Of a stretch of 64,000 nucleotides of DNA, positions 17,859 to 26,904 are shown piece by piece. The translations under genes were made by a program, and so were the position numbers. Within the stretch, counting starts at the first letter, position 1. Each line of letters opens with the position of its first letter. The notes beneath the pieces are model-generated. The model did not search any database. It had not been told where the DNA came from and saw only the letters and a program-made list of their open reading frames with translations. The stretch is from Hyphococcus aureus (GTDB lineage Bacteria > Pseudomonadota > Alphaproteobacteria > Caulobacterales > Parvularculaceae): contig NZ_JBHRSH010000001.1 in NCBI RefSeq assembly GCF_042643165.1, forward strand, positions 2,629,233 through 2,693,232, given 5' to 3'.

Positions 17859-19232
17859 ATGCGCGTGATCGTTTGCGGCGCCGGCCGCGTGGGCGTCGGC
17901 ATCGCACGTCGTCTTTCCGCAGAAAATAATGAAGTGACGGTAGTCGACCAGTCCAAGGAACTGGTGCGCGCCGTGACCGAGCGGCTTGATGTGCGCGGTA
18001 TCGTTGGAAACGGCGCTTATCCCCAGACGCTGGAAGAGGCGGGCGCGCGCGAAGCTGACATGATCATCGCCGTCACTTTCTCTGACGAAGTGAACATGGT
18101 GGCGTGCCAGATCGCCCATTCCCTTTTCAATGTGCCGACGAAGATTGCGCGTGTTCGGGCTCAGGGTTATCTCGACCCGAGCTATTCGGATATTTTCTCG
18201 CGCAATCACCTGCCCATCGATGTTGTGATTTCGCCGGAGCGTGAAGTCTCCGAGGCGATCATCCAGCGGATGAGCACGCCCGGGGCTTTTGAGACAAAAT
18301 CATTCGTGGACGGACGGGTCTGGGCGGTGGGCGTCAAGCTGCGCGAAGATTGTCCCATCGTCAACACGCCATTGCGGCAGGTGGCGGAGTTGTTTCCCGA
18401 TCTGAAAATCACGATTGTTGCTATCCGGCGCGGCGACAGTATGTGGCGGGCGCATTCCGGCGATATGCTTGAGCCCGGAGACCGCGTCTATTTCATCGCT
18501 GACCGCAATGATGTCGCCCGCGCGCTCGAAATCATGGGCGAGGCGGGGCGCGCCGCCCGCCGCGTCATCATTATAGGCGGCGGCAATATCGGCCTTTTCG
18601 TCGCCAAGGGGCTTGAGAAGACCGGCAATATGAAAATCCGGCTCATTGAGCGCGACAGGAAGCGCGCTGAGGATATCGCCGAGGAGCTTGAGCGCACCAT
18701 CGTGTTGCAGGGCGACGGTCTTGACCGCGCGATCCTGCGGGAAGCCGGGGTCGCCGAAGCGGAAACCGTTGTGTCCGTCACTGACAATGATCAGGTGAAT
18801 ATTCTGGCGTCGGTGGTCGCAAAACGTGAAGGCTCGCGCCGGTCCCTGGCGCTGATCAACGATCAGGATTACGGGCCGATCACAGAAGCTGTGGGTGTCG
18901 ATCGTTATGTCGATCCGCGCGCGACAACGATCTCAACCATCCTCCAGCACATCCGTCGCGGCCGTATCAAAGGCGTCTATTCTCTGTCCGATGGCGATGC
19001 GGAGTTGATCGATGCGATCGCGCTGGAAACGTCTCCGCTTGTGGGCAAACCCCTGCGGGAGGCGAATTTGCCTGAGGGCGTCATGATCGGCGCCGTCTAC
19101 CGCGACAATGAAGTGCAGATGCCCACGGGTGAGATGGTGATCAACGCTGGCGACCGCGTGGTGTTGATGTCCATGCGCGAGAATGTGAAAGATGTGGAAC
19201 AAATGTTCCGCGTCAGCATTGAATATTTCTAG
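17859..19232 (+). CDS. trkA: Trk system potassium uptake regulatory subunit TrkA
   Basis: Peripheral NAD(H)-binding gating subunit of the Trk potassium uptake system, 457 residues with two tandem RCK units. Each starts with a Rossmann glycine motif: VIVCGAGRVGVGIARRL at the N-terminus and RVIIIGGGNIGLFVAKGL at about residue 230; each is followed by a TrkA-C domain (DCPIVNTPLRQV and TSPLVGKPLREANLPEG). It lies in the common alphaproteobacterial order ntrX-trkA and is six bases from trkH, whose product it gates. Confidence 0.96.
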   Translation: MRVIVCGAGRVGVGIARRLSAENNEVTVVDQSKELVRAVTERLDVRGIVGNGAYPQTLEEAGAREADMIIAVTFSDEVNMVACQIAHSLFNVPTKIARVRAQGYLDPSYSDIFSRNHLPIDVVISPEREVSEAIIQRMSTPGAFETKSFVDGRVWAVGVKLREDCPIVNTPLRQVAELFPDLKITIVAIRRGDSMWRAHSGDMLEPGDRVYFIADRNDVARALEIMGEAGRAARRVIIIGGGNIGLFVAKGLEKTGNMKIRLIERDRKRAEDIAEELERTIVLQGDGLDRAILREAGVAEAETVVSVTDNDQVNILASVVAKREGSRRSLALINDQDYGPITEAVGVDRYVDPRATTISTILQHIRRGRIKGVYSLSDGDAELIDAIALETSPLVGKPLREANLPEGVMIGAVYRDNEVQMPTGEMVINAGDRVVLMSMRENVKDVEQMFRVSIEYF

Positions 19233-19238
19233 GCGGAC

Positions 19239-20630
19239 ATGGCGCTAATCAGCATTCTGCGCACCACTGCGACGCTATTATTTATCGTCGCCGCCGCCCT
19301 GATCGCGCCCCTGTTGCTCGCCTGGGCCGGGGCGGAACAAACCACTGGCGCTTACCTTTTCACGTTCTCGACTTGCCTCCTGTTCGGCGCCGGCGCCTAT
19401 GCCGCTTCCATGGGCAAACGCTCCGCCTCGGGCTTTCGCGGCGCGCTTTCCGTTATCTTGATCTGGTGGGCGTTGATTCCTGTTTTCGCCGCGCTGCCGA
19501 TCATGGCGGAGGGGCTTTCTTTTGCGGACGCCTATTTTGAAACTGTCTCTGCGATGACCACCACAGGGGCCTGGCTTTCCCATGAAAGCGCTGTGGCCAG
19601 TCCCGCGGGCGCGCTTTGGCGGGCGGAGCTGCAATGGCTTGGCGGGCTCGCCTCGCTGGCGATCGCGGCGGCGATTTTCATTCGTCCCGCCTTTATCGGA
19701 ATTGATACGCTGCTGCCGCCATTCTCCCGGGGCGACCGCAATTCCTATCTCCGGCCCTTGCGAAACGCCGTTATTTCATTCGCCGGTGTTTACGCCGTTG
19801 TGACGGTCGCCGCTTTCGCGGCCTTCGCTATTGCAGGCGCGCCCACCTTTGACTCGGTGATCCTGGCGATGACGACATCGGCGTCAGGCGGCTTTATTCC
19901 CCATGAAGACGGCATCGCTGCCTATGGCATGAATGTCGAAGTGGTGCTGTTCTTTTTCACGCTTTTAGGCGGCGTCAATTTCATTCTCATCGCCAGAGTG
20001 ATGAAGGGCGAGCGCGAGAAATTGCGTGATATTGAAACCGGCGCCTATCTGATGATCGTCATCTGGGCGGCGCTATTGTTCTGGATTACGGCGGGGGCCG
20101 GGGACGTCGTTCTGCTCGGCCCGCAATTGTTCAATGCGGCGTCTCTTGTCACCACCAATGGCTATGTGATTGGCGAGCCGCCGCCATTGTTAACATGTCT
20201 TGTCACGACGATTATCGGCGCAGCAGCGGTCTCGACCGCTGGCGGATTCAAAGTCCTGCGCTGGCTTGTGATCATGCGCCGCGCGCGCGAGGAGCTGCGC
20301 CGGCTCATCAGTCCCGGCGCAGTCTTCGGCCGCCGGCGCGTCGCCAATGAGCTTGGCGTGTGGATTCATTTCCTTGTTTTCACCATGACGCTGGCGTTTT
20401 TGTTGATGGCGTTATCCATCGGCGGGCATCCATTTGACCTCGCAGCGGCGGCGGCGGTGGCGGCGCTTTCAAACGCTGGTCCGCTGATCTCCCTTGCCGC
20501 TGATCATGCGGACGGCTACGCCGTCTTCGACGAGCCTTTGCGCTGGCTCTTGATCGTCGGCATGATCCTCGGCCGGATCGAAGGGGCGGTGGCGCTGGCG
20601 CTTGTCAATCGTGCATTCTGGAGATGGTGA
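19239..20630 (+). CDS. trkH: Trk-type potassium transporter subunit TrkH
   Basis: Integral membrane potassium uptake protein of 463 residues, the partner of TrkA. Four membrane-pore-membrane units are recognisable from the selectivity-type loops: FETVSAMTTTGAWL, ILAMTTSASGGFIP, NAASLVTTNGYV and AVAALSNAGPLIS. The third loop keeps TNGY, typical of the TrkH/KtrB group. It begins seven bases after trkA and ends just before the D-amino acid transaminase gene; the cluster is one transcription unit with ntrYX. Confidence 0.95.
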   Translation: MALISILRTTATLLFIVAAALIAPLLLAWAGAEQTTGAYLFTFSTCLLFGAGAYAASMGKRSASGFRGALSVILIWWALIPVFAALPIMAEGLSFADAYFETVSAMTTTGAWLSHESAVASPAGALWRAELQWLGGLASLAIAAAIFIRPAFIGIDTLLPPFSRGDRNSYLRPLRNAVISFAGVYAVVTVAAFAAFAIAGAPTFDSVILAMTTSASGGFIPHEDGIAAYGMNVEVVLFFFTLLGGVNFILIARVMKGEREKLRDIETGAYLMIVIWAALLFWITAGAGDVVLLGPQLFNAASLVTTNGYVIGEPPPLLTCLVTTIIGAAAVSTAGGFKVLRWLVIMRRAREELRRLISPGAVFGRRRVANELGVWIHFLVFTMTLAFLLMALSIGGHPFDLAAAAAVAALSNAGPLISLAADHADGYAVFDEPLRWLLIVGMILGRIEGAVALALVNRAFWRW

Positions 20631-20634
20631 GACC

Positions 20635-21489
20635 ATGTCGCGTATCGCATATGTAAACGGCCAATATGTTCCGCAAAATCAGGCCATGGTTCATATTGAG
20701 GATCGTGGCTACCAGTTCGCGGATGGAATTTACGAAGTCTGCGTTGTCGTTGGCGGCCGCTATTGGGATATGGAAGGGCATCTCGCCCGGATGCAGCGCT
20801 CGCTTGAGGAGCTGCAGATGACGTCCCCAATGGATATGCGCGCCTTGAAAGTAGTCATGGCTGAGGTTGTGCGTCGCAATCGCCTGAAAGATGCGCTTGT
20901 CTATATGCAGGTGACGCGCGGCGTCGCGCCTCGCAATCATGCGTTTCCGCCCGAAGGAACACAGCCCAGTCTGGTCATCACCGCGCGGCGCTTCAATTTC
21001 GATCAGTCCGACGAAAAAGCCAAAAAAGGCGTCGCCGTCATTTCTCAGCCCGATATCCGCTGGGGCCGTGTCGATATCAAAACCGTGGGTCTCCTCCCAA
21101 ATGCCCTCGCAAAGGAAGCGGCGACAAAGGCCGGCGCCGCCGAGGCGCTGCTGGTTCGGGACGGGATGGTGACGGAGTGCTCCTCGTCCAACGCCTGGAT
21201 TGTCGATGAGACCGGGGCGATTATCACTCATCCGAAGACAAATGAGATCCTCGGGGGGATCACTCGCCAGACCGCTATTGCCTGCGCCGAGGAGCTTCAG
21301 ATCAAGGTGATCGAACGTCCTTTCACACTGGAAGAGGCCAAGGCCGCCCCGGAGGCGTTTCTGACTTCGGCGACCTCCTTTGTCATGCCGATCATTTCCA
21401 TCGACGGCGCGCAAATCGGGGCCGGCAAACCCGGCCCTGTGGCCCTCCGGCTTCGGGAAGCCTACAAGGCTCGCGCCTCAAGGGGTTGA
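20635..21489 (+). CDS. dat: D-amino acid aminotransferase, PLP fold type IV
   Basis: Transfers amino groups between D-amino acids and 2-oxoacids (D-alanine/D-glutamate for the cell wall). 284 residues. Opening AYVNGQYVPQNQAMVHIEDRG is typical of fold-type IV; the PLP lysine is in RVDIKTVGLLPNALAK; downstream SSSNAWIVDETGAI and GITRQTAIACAEEL match the cofactor-phosphate and substrate loops. I use the ATG at 20635, four bases past the trkH stop and behind GGAG; an earlier in-frame start at 20602 would lie inside trkH. A branched-chain or aminodeoxychorismate lyase activity is less likely from the motif set. Confidence 0.93.
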   Translation: MSRIAYVNGQYVPQNQAMVHIEDRGYQFADGIYEVCVVVGGRYWDMEGHLARMQRSLEELQMTSPMDMRALKVVMAEVVRRNRLKDALVYMQVTRGVAPRNHAFPPEGTQPSLVITARRFNFDQSDEKAKKGVAVISQPDIRWGRVDIKTVGLLPNALAKEAATKAGAAEALLVRDGMVTECSSSNAWIVDETGAIITHPKTNEILGGITRQTAIACAEELQIKVIERPFTLEEAKAAPEAFLTSATSFVMPIISIDGAQIGAGKPGPVALRLREAYKARASRG

Positions 21490-21625
21490 AAAGAGGGGAT
21501 TTCCCCCCGATTTCATGAAATGAGACCCAACTTGACGCGTAAACCAGTTGCCAGCCCGGTTATTCCGAGCCATGATGATTGCTGCGCTGCAATAAAAACA
21601 CGAACCGACTCGGAGAAGCGGGACA

Positions 21626-21865
21626 ATGAGCGAGAAGAAGCAAAACTTGCAGGACACGTTCCTGAACCATGTTCGCAAGGCCAAGATCCCGGTGACGATC
21701 TTCCTGGTGAACGGCGTAAAATTGCAGGGCATTGTCAGCTGGTTTGACAATTTCTGCGTGTTGTTGAAGCGCGATGGCCACGCCCAGCTTGTTTACAAGC
21801 ACGCGATTTCAACAGTCATGCCGCAATCGCCAGTGATGCTTTGGGATGGCGAAGACGGCGAATAA
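21626..21865 (+). CDS. hfq: RNA chaperone Hfq
   Basis: Sm-like hexameric RNA chaperone for small RNA action; 79 residues. Sm1 and Sm2 motifs are complete: QDTFLNHVRKAKIPVTIFLVNGVKLQGIVSWFD, then YKHAISTV (proximal-face U-binding). Preceded by TCGGAGAAG at 21609-21617. It is followed by hflX, the conserved partner, after a 94-base gap with a GC-rich hairpin. Confidence 0.98.
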   Translation: MSEKKQNLQDTFLNHVRKAKIPVTIFLVNGVKLQGIVSWFDNFCVLLKRDGHAQLVYKHAISTVMPQSPVMLWDGEDGE

Positions 21866-21917
21866 GACGCCTCTCTGCGAAGACCCGGCCTGCCTTTCAT
21901 GGTAGTAAGTTTCTGTC

Positions 21918-21944
21918 GCGCCCGCGCTTATATGCTGCGGGCGC
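21918..21944 (+). repeat. GC-rich hairpin between hfq and hflX
   Basis: GCGCCCGC (21918-21925) pairs with GCGGGCGC (21937-21944) around a 11-base loop. No T-run follows, so it is more likely an mRNA structure that modulates read-through or stability than a strong terminator. Confidence 0.45.
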
Positions 21945-21959
21945 CTGAAAGCGTTTGGT

Positions 21960-23327
21960 ATGTCAGAACCGAAAACGTCTGAGAATCTTTTTGCGATCGT
22001 CGTTCATCCCGCCTTGCGCGGCGAAGAGGGGCTGCGCGCGCCCGAAGCGCGACTTGAGGAAGCGGTAGGACTTGCCGCTGCAATCAATCTGCAAATCGTC
22101 GATACTATGATTGCGCCAGTGCAAAAGCCGCGTCCGGCGACACTGCTGGGTGGCGGCAAGGTGGAGGAGATCAAGGCTCGCCTTGACGCTCATGACCCGC
22201 GGCCGGCGCTGGTGATTGTCGACGGCGCGCTGACCCCTGTGCAGCATCGCAATCTCGAAAAGGAATGGGACGCGAAAGTCCTCGACCGCACGGCGTTGAT
22301 CCTTGAAATTTTTGGTGACCGGGCCCAGACGGCGGAAGGCCGGCTGCAGGTCGATCTGGCTCATCTCGATTATCAGCGCTCGCGGCTGGTGCGGTCATGG
22401 ACCCACCTTGAACGCCAGCGCGGCGGCGCAGGGTTTCTCGGCGGTCCCGGCGAACGGCAGATCGAATCTGACCGCCGCGCCCTTGATGACAAGATTGTCC
22501 GCCTCAAGAAGAAGCTGGAGGAGGTGCGCCGCACGCGCACCTTGCAGCGCGCAAAAAGAAAGCGTGCGCCGCATCCGGTTGTCGCCTTGGTGGGCTATAC
22601 CAATGCGGGCAAGTCAACGCTGTTTAACCGCCTGACAAAAGCGAGCGTCATGGCGGAAGACCTCCTCTTTGCGACGCTCGATCCGACTATGCGCTCGATT
22701 GATCTGCCTTCCGGTGTGAGGCTCATTCTCTCCGATACGGTGGGCTTTATTTCCGATCTGCCGACGCAGCTTGTGGCGGCGTTCCGCGCGACGCTTGAAG
22801 AGGTGCTGGAGGCTGATGTCATCATTCATGTGCGCGACATCGCCCATGAAGACAGTGACGCACAGCGGGCCGACGTCATCAATGTGCTTGGCGAGCTTGG
22901 GCTGGAACATGATGATGCCCGGCCGGTGATTGAAGCGCTCAATAAGACCGATCTCCTTGACGAGGATGATCGCCTCGACGTTGAAGCCATTGCACGCCTC
23001 AGCCAGAATGGGCGCATTGGCACGCTGGCCGAGCCGGTGCGCGTCGCCATTTCAGCGCAGACCGGCGAAGGCGTTGACCGTCTTCTGGCGCTGGTTGAGG
23101 AAGCGCTGACCATAGAGCATGAGCGCTTGACCGTGCGTCTGCCGTCTCCTTTTGGCGCGGCGCGCGCATGGCTGCACAGCCGTGCGGAAATCATTGATGA
23201 AACGCCGAGTGGTGATGATATGGTCATCACGGTGCGGCTTTCGAAAAAAACCGAAGGCCAGTTTTTCAAACAGTTCCCGGCGGCCAGCGCGGCCGCCGCC
23301 GAAGAGCTGAGTGAACAGCGCGCATGA
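21960..23327 (+). CDS. hflX: ribosome-associated GTPase HflX
   Basis: GTPase that rescues and splits stalled ribosomes under heat stress; 455 residues. An N-terminal HflX domain (about 1-190, with RSWTHLERQRGG and GGPGERQIESDRR) is followed by the G domain: G1 GYTNAGKS at 212-219, G2 threonine in ATLDPTMRS, G3 DTVGFI, G4 NKTD and G5 ISA. ATG at 21960. The next gene overlaps its stop by four bases. Confidence 0.97.
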   Translation: MSEPKTSENLFAIVVHPALRGEEGLRAPEARLEEAVGLAAAINLQIVDTMIAPVQKPRPATLLGGGKVEEIKARLDAHDPRPALVIVDGALTPVQHRNLEKEWDAKVLDRTALILEIFGDRAQTAEGRLQVDLAHLDYQRSRLVRSWTHLERQRGGAGFLGGPGERQIESDRRALDDKIVRLKKKLEEVRRTRTLQRAKRKRAPHPVVALVGYTNAGKSTLFNRLTKASVMAEDLLFATLDPTMRSIDLPSGVRLILSDTVGFISDLPTQLVAAFRATLEEVLEADVIIHVRDIAHEDSDAQRADVINVLGELGLEHDDARPVIEALNKTDLLDEDDRLDVEAIARLSQNGRIGTLAEPVRVAISAQTGEGVDRLLALVEEALTIEHERLTVRLPSPFGAARAWLHSRAEIIDETPSGDDMVITVRLSKKTEGQFFKQFPAASAAAAEELSEQRA

Positions 23328-24121
23328 TTGTCGATCCCGAAAAGGTTGCGGGGCTGATCGCCGAGATCGCCGAAGAGGAAATCATGACGCGCTTCGGCTT
23401 GCTTGCCGAAGGCGATATCGACACGAAATCCGGCCCCAATGATTTTGTGACCGCTGCCGACCACGCCGCTGAAGCGCGCCTGAAACAGGCGCTGTTGGGG
23501 CTCTACCCGGGCGCAGCATTTATTGGCGAGGAGGGCGCCGCGGCGGATCCGTCGCTGACGGCGCGCCTTGATACGGAAGACGGCGCTTTCTGGATCGTCG
23601 ACCCTCTCGACGGCACCCGCAATTTCGTTCACGGGCGCGAAGAGTTCGGCACCATTGTCGCCCTCATAGAAAAGGGTGAAATCCGTCAGGGCTGGATCTA
23701 TGCGATTCCGGATAAGGGCTGCGCTATCGGATCGAAAGGCGACGGCGCTGCTTGGCGCGGAGAAAAGCTCACGGCGCCTGCGCCAAAACGGACAGAACTT
23801 CAGGGCTATCGCGGCGTCGGTTCTCTTCAAGGTAAGTGGAAAGATGAATGGCTGCCGCGCTTCCGGGAGTCGTTCGAAACAGAACCGGCGCGCTGCTCCG
23901 CTTACGCCTATATCAACCTGGCGCGGGGCATTCGCGACTTTTCAGTTTATTCCCGGGTTTATCCATGGGACCACGCGGCCGGCGTGCTGATTGTTCGCGA
24001 GATTGGCGGCAAGGCGGCCTACGTCGCCGACGGCGCGCCGTACCGGCCGCGGGTCGAGGTGGGGACGCCGCTGCTTGTAACCGGTTCAATACAGATATGG
24101 ACGCAGATCAGCCAATCATGA
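23324..24121 (+). CDS. inositol monophosphatase family phosphatase
   Basis: Lithium-sensitive Mg2+-dependent phosphatase fold, 265 residues. The metal-binding motifs are IGEEG and WIVDPLDGTRNFV, with the C-terminal PWDHAAG. This family includes SuhB, CysQ and HisN-type histidinol-phosphatases; position after hflX in alphaproteobacteria does not settle which. The start overlaps hflX by four bases (ATGA), indicating translational coupling. Substrate unknown. Confidence 0.88.
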   Translation: MIVDPEKVAGLIAEIAEEEIMTRFGLLAEGDIDTKSGPNDFVTAADHAAEARLKQALLGLYPGAAFIGEEGAAADPSLTARLDTEDGAFWIVDPLDGTRNFVHGREEFGTIVALIEKGEIRQGWIYAIPDKGCAIGSKGDGAAWRGEKLTAPAPKRTELQGYRGVGSLQGKWKDEWLPRFRESFETEPARCSAYAYINLARGIRDFSVYSRVYPWDHAAGVLIVREIGGKAAYVADGAPYRPRVEVGTPLLVTGSIQIWTQISQS

Positions 24122-24205
24122 CTGCATCTCAGCGAAGATAACTCGCGGAACTTCTGGCCCTCTATTGCTGTTTCATTAAATGAAGCAATTTAAGGGGCAT
24201 GTCGC

Positions 24206-24730
24206 TTGAATAAGAAAAACGGAAAATACCTGCGGTTCGGCGCCATGATCCTCACCTCCATGGCGGTGATGTTCGCCTTTATGTATCTGAACACCTATGC
24301 GCTGAACCACATCCATTTTAGCGAGACCAGATTTTATATGACGCTGATCATGGGCGCCGCCATGAGCGTTATAATGCTGCTCTACATGATCGGCATGTAC
24401 GAAAACAAAAGGCTGAATACTTTCATATTCACGGGAAGCCTTATCGTTTTTTTTGCGGCGCTGTTGCTTGTTCGGTCACAGGCGTTCGTCGGCGACCGTT
24501 CTTATATGACGGGTATGATCCCACATCATTCCATTGCCATTTTAACAAGCGAACGCGCGAACATCGAGGATGTACGCGTACGCGAACTGGCTGACGGCAT
24601 CATCAAAGCTCAGCGCAAAGAGATAAAAGAAATGGAATGGCTTATTGATGACATTGCGACCAATGGCGCTGCGAAAACACAAAGTGAAGCCCAGGCGCGC
24701 CCTGTCCCGGATTTTGATGGCGAGGTATAG
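24206..24730 (+). CDS. DUF305 domain membrane protein
   Basis: 174 residues, starting at TTG 24206 behind AAGGGG; the ATG at 24199 runs into a stop after four codons. Three membrane spans (about 11-90) are followed by a DUF305 domain: MTGMIPHHSIAILTSERA, then DGIIKAQRKEIKEMEWLI. The Met/His-rich MIPHH signature is shared with copper-binding or ferritin-like DUF305 proteins, so a role in metal handling or redox stress is plausible. It probably forms an operon with the glutaredoxin-MauE protein ten bases downstream. Confidence 0.85.
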   Translation: MNKKNGKYLRFGAMILTSMAVMFAFMYLNTYALNHIHFSETRFYMTLIMGAAMSVIMLLYMIGMYENKRLNTFIFTGSLIVFFAALLLVRSQAFVGDRSYMTGMIPHHSIAILTSERANIEDVRVRELADGIIKAQRKEIKEMEWLIDDIATNGAAKTQSEAQARPVPDFDGEV

Positions 24731-24740
24731 GAAATAAAAA

Positions 24741-25502
24741 ATGCTTGATAAAACAGGCCCAAAAGACACCAGTATGAAGCAGGCTAAGTTATACCGCATG
24801 GTCACGCCCGATCACATCTGTCCGTTCGGGCTTAAGTCGAGAGCATTGTTAAAGCGCCGAGGCTATGAGGTAGAGGATTATCACCTGCGCTCCCGCGATA
24901 GCACCGATAAATTCAAAGAAAAATACGGCGTTTCCACAACGCCGCAGACTTTCATCAACGGTGAGCGTATCGGCGGATATGATGAGCTGAAAAATTTTTT
25001 CGGCCTTGGCGTCCCAGACCCGGACAAGAAAACCTATGCGCCGGTGATCGCGATTTTTGCGATGGCGCTGGCGATGGCGGCTGCGGCGCGGCTTGCGCTT
25101 GGTCAGGGTGTATTCGGAATGCGCACGCTTGAATGGTTTATCGCATTTTCCATGTGCTTGCTGGCTGTGCAGAAATTGCGTGATCTGCGCGCCTTTTCAA
25201 ATCAGTTTCTCGGTTATGATCTTCTGGCGCAGCGTTTTGTGCGTTACGCTTATGTCTATCCGTTCGCCGAAGCGCTGGCCGGCGTTCTCATGATCGCCGG
25301 AGTAATGATCTGGCTCGCCGCGCCACTCGCGATTTTTATCGGCGGCGTCGGCGCTGTCTCGGTTTTCAAAGCGGTCTACATTGATAAGCGTGATCTGAAA
25401 TGCGCCTGCGTCGGGGGGAACTCCAATGTGCCGCTCGGCTTCGTATCACTCACCGAAAACCTGATGATGATCGCCATGGGATTTTGGATGCTTGTGAAAT
25501 AA
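24741..25502 (+). CDS. glutaredoxin domain fused to a MauE-like membrane domain
   Basis: A 253-residue protein. Residues about 15-95 are a glutaredoxin fold (HICPFGLKSRALLKRRGYE, then TTPQTFINGERIGGYDELK); the active site is a monothiol CPFG type, followed by the cis-proline TTPQ. The rest has four membrane spans with LEWFIAFSMCLLAVQKLRDL and a cysteine pair CACVGGNSNVPLG near the end, as in MauE/DoxX-type membrane oxidoreductases. The start may be ATG 24741 or ATG 24774. It could pass electrons or assist metal-protein maturation with the DUF305 partner; inference. Confidence 0.85.
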   Translation: MLDKTGPKDTSMKQAKLYRMVTPDHICPFGLKSRALLKRRGYEVEDYHLRSRDSTDKFKEKYGVSTTPQTFINGERIGGYDELKNFFGLGVPDPDKKTYAPVIAIFAMALAMAAAARLALGQGVFGMRTLEWFIAFSMCLLAVQKLRDLRAFSNQFLGYDLLAQRFVRYAYVYPFAEALAGVLMIAGVMIWLAAPLAIFIGGVGAVSVFKAVYIDKRDLKCACVGGNSNVPLGFVSLTENLMMIAMGFWMLVK

Positions 25503-25518
25503 GCGCCCATTAAATCCG

Positions 25519-26655
25519 TCAATTTTCGCCGGAAGCGCGCTCTTTCAACATGTCCAACGCCGGGAAGAGATAGGCTCTCAGATTTGCGTCTTCATCGTTG
25601 GTGACAAACAGAACCGCCTGTTTGGTGTCAGGAAACAACAGGAGCGCCGAACGGAAGCCATCATCCCAGCCGAAATGGCGGACCATGCGGGCGCGGCCAG
25701 GCCGGTTTTCGACAACCCAGCCCATCGCGCCCGATTCCGCGTTTTCTTCGTCGATCATCCAGCGCGGCGCCCACATGTCAGCCAGAGTCTCGGCATTCAG
25801 AACATGGGTCTCGCCAAGCGATCCGCCGGCCAGCAAGGCCTGTGCAAAAGGTGCGAAAGACATGACGCTTGTATTCAATGTCGAGCTGGGTCCGTGTCGG
25901 CGATTGTAGGGATAGTGTTCAATCCTGTGCTTCTCTCCCCTGGCGCCGGCATGGCCAACAGTTCGCAGTGCTTTTTCCGTATCGGGATAGATAAAACTTG
26001 CGCTTTTCATGCCGAGCGGTTCGAAAATATTGGCGCTCATATACTCTTCGAATGACATTCCGGAAATGCGTTCAATGACGGCGCCGAGAATTTCGTAACC
26101 TACATTCGAATATTTTCGTTCTGTCCCCGGGTCGAACAAAAGATCGCGCGGTGAATCCGTCAGCGCCCATCGCATGAGCGCTTCCTCATCATATTCCGGC
26201 TTGTCCCAATTATAGTCCTCCACATCAGGAATGCCGGACGTATGAAGCAGAATTTGCCGGATGGTGATGTCGCGCTGGCGCGGGTCAGTGATGCGATAAT
26301 CGGGGAGAATTTCGACAAGATTCGCGTCAAGAGAGAGTTGTCCGCGTTCGGATAGCTGCATAATCGCTGTAGCGACGAGTGGCTTTGATACCGACGCCCA
26401 GTGGAAAATATGATTTGGTGTGATGGGTGCGCCGCCGCCGAGTTCGGTTTCGCCAAAACCTTTAGCGTATATCAATTCGCCGTCATCAATCAGGGCCGTG
26501 GCGAAGCCAACCGCACCGTCCTCAAGACGTGCGGCTTCCAGCGTTGACGTAAATTCAGGAATGTCAGGCGCAGCTTTCGGCGCGGTTGATGTACAAGCCT
26601 GCACATGAGCGAACGCAATCGCACTTATAAAGAAAGTCTTGAAAAGCCTGGCCAT
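25519..26655 (-). CDS. serine hydrolase, beta-lactamase class C family lipoprotein
   Basis: 378 residues from the ATG at 26655, which follows a strong GCAGGAGGCGGT; the longer frame adds an unlikely leader. A lipobox VQAC (about residue 20) anchors it in the envelope. The penicillin-binding fold is clear: serine motif VSKPL (Ser-x-x-Lys), tyrosine motif YSNVGYEILG, and a late HFGWDDG-type segment in place of KTG. Such proteins are esterases, D-Ala carboxypeptidases or peptidases rather than beta-lactamases in most cases. Substrate unknown. Confidence 0.88.
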   Translation of the reverse strand: MARLFKTFFISAIAFAHVQACTSTAPKAAPDIPEFTSTLEAARLEDGAVGFATALIDDGELIYAKGFGETELGGGAPITPNHIFHWASVSKPLVATAIMQLSERGQLSLDANLVEILPDYRITDPRQRDITIRQILLHTSGIPDVEDYNWDKPEYDEEALMRWALTDSPRDLLFDPGTERKYSNVGYEILGAVIERISGMSFEEYMSANIFEPLGMKSASFIYPDTEKALRTVGHAGARGEKHRIEHYPYNRRHGPSSTLNTSVMSFAPFAQALLAGGSLGETHVLNAETLADMWAPRWMIDEENAESGAMGWVVENRPGRARMVRHFGWDDGFRSALLLFPDTKQAVLFVTNDEDANLRAYLFPALDMLKERASGEN

Positions 26656-26751
26656 ACCGCCTCCTGCACTTTTTATTCTTTTTATGGCGCAGGGAAGCGG
26701 TTGCAATCGCTTTATGACGAAGCGAGGCTAGGTTGGGGCAGACTGTGAAGT

Positions 26752-26904
26752 TTAACCCGCCTGATACCCTTTATCCTGGAGATACTCGACGATCCGGCTC
26801 GTGGCGGCCTCTGGCGTGTCGAGATCGATCTTGTGCTTTTCGCTTTTGGCGCCGGTAGTAAATGGCGAGTAGGTTAAACGGAGGCCAAGGTTACAACAAC
26901 TTTC
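26752..26904 (-). pseudogene. remnant homologous to the C-terminus of CysC/CysNC
   Basis: Between the serine hydrolase and the acyltransferase stop lies an open stretch whose last codons, on the minus strand, read IDLDTPEAATSRIVEYLQDKGY followed by a stop at 26752-26754. The end of the intact CysNC at 28950 reads IDLDTSEVAAEIAATRIVEYLQDKGY in the same place. The DNA is also alike (CTGGAGATA-TCGACGAT and GTGTCGAGATCGATCT are shared). The remnant is in frame with the acyltransferase stop codon and has no start of its own. It looks like the scar of a duplicated adenylylsulfate-kinase end or the last piece of a replaced gene. Confidence 0.65.
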
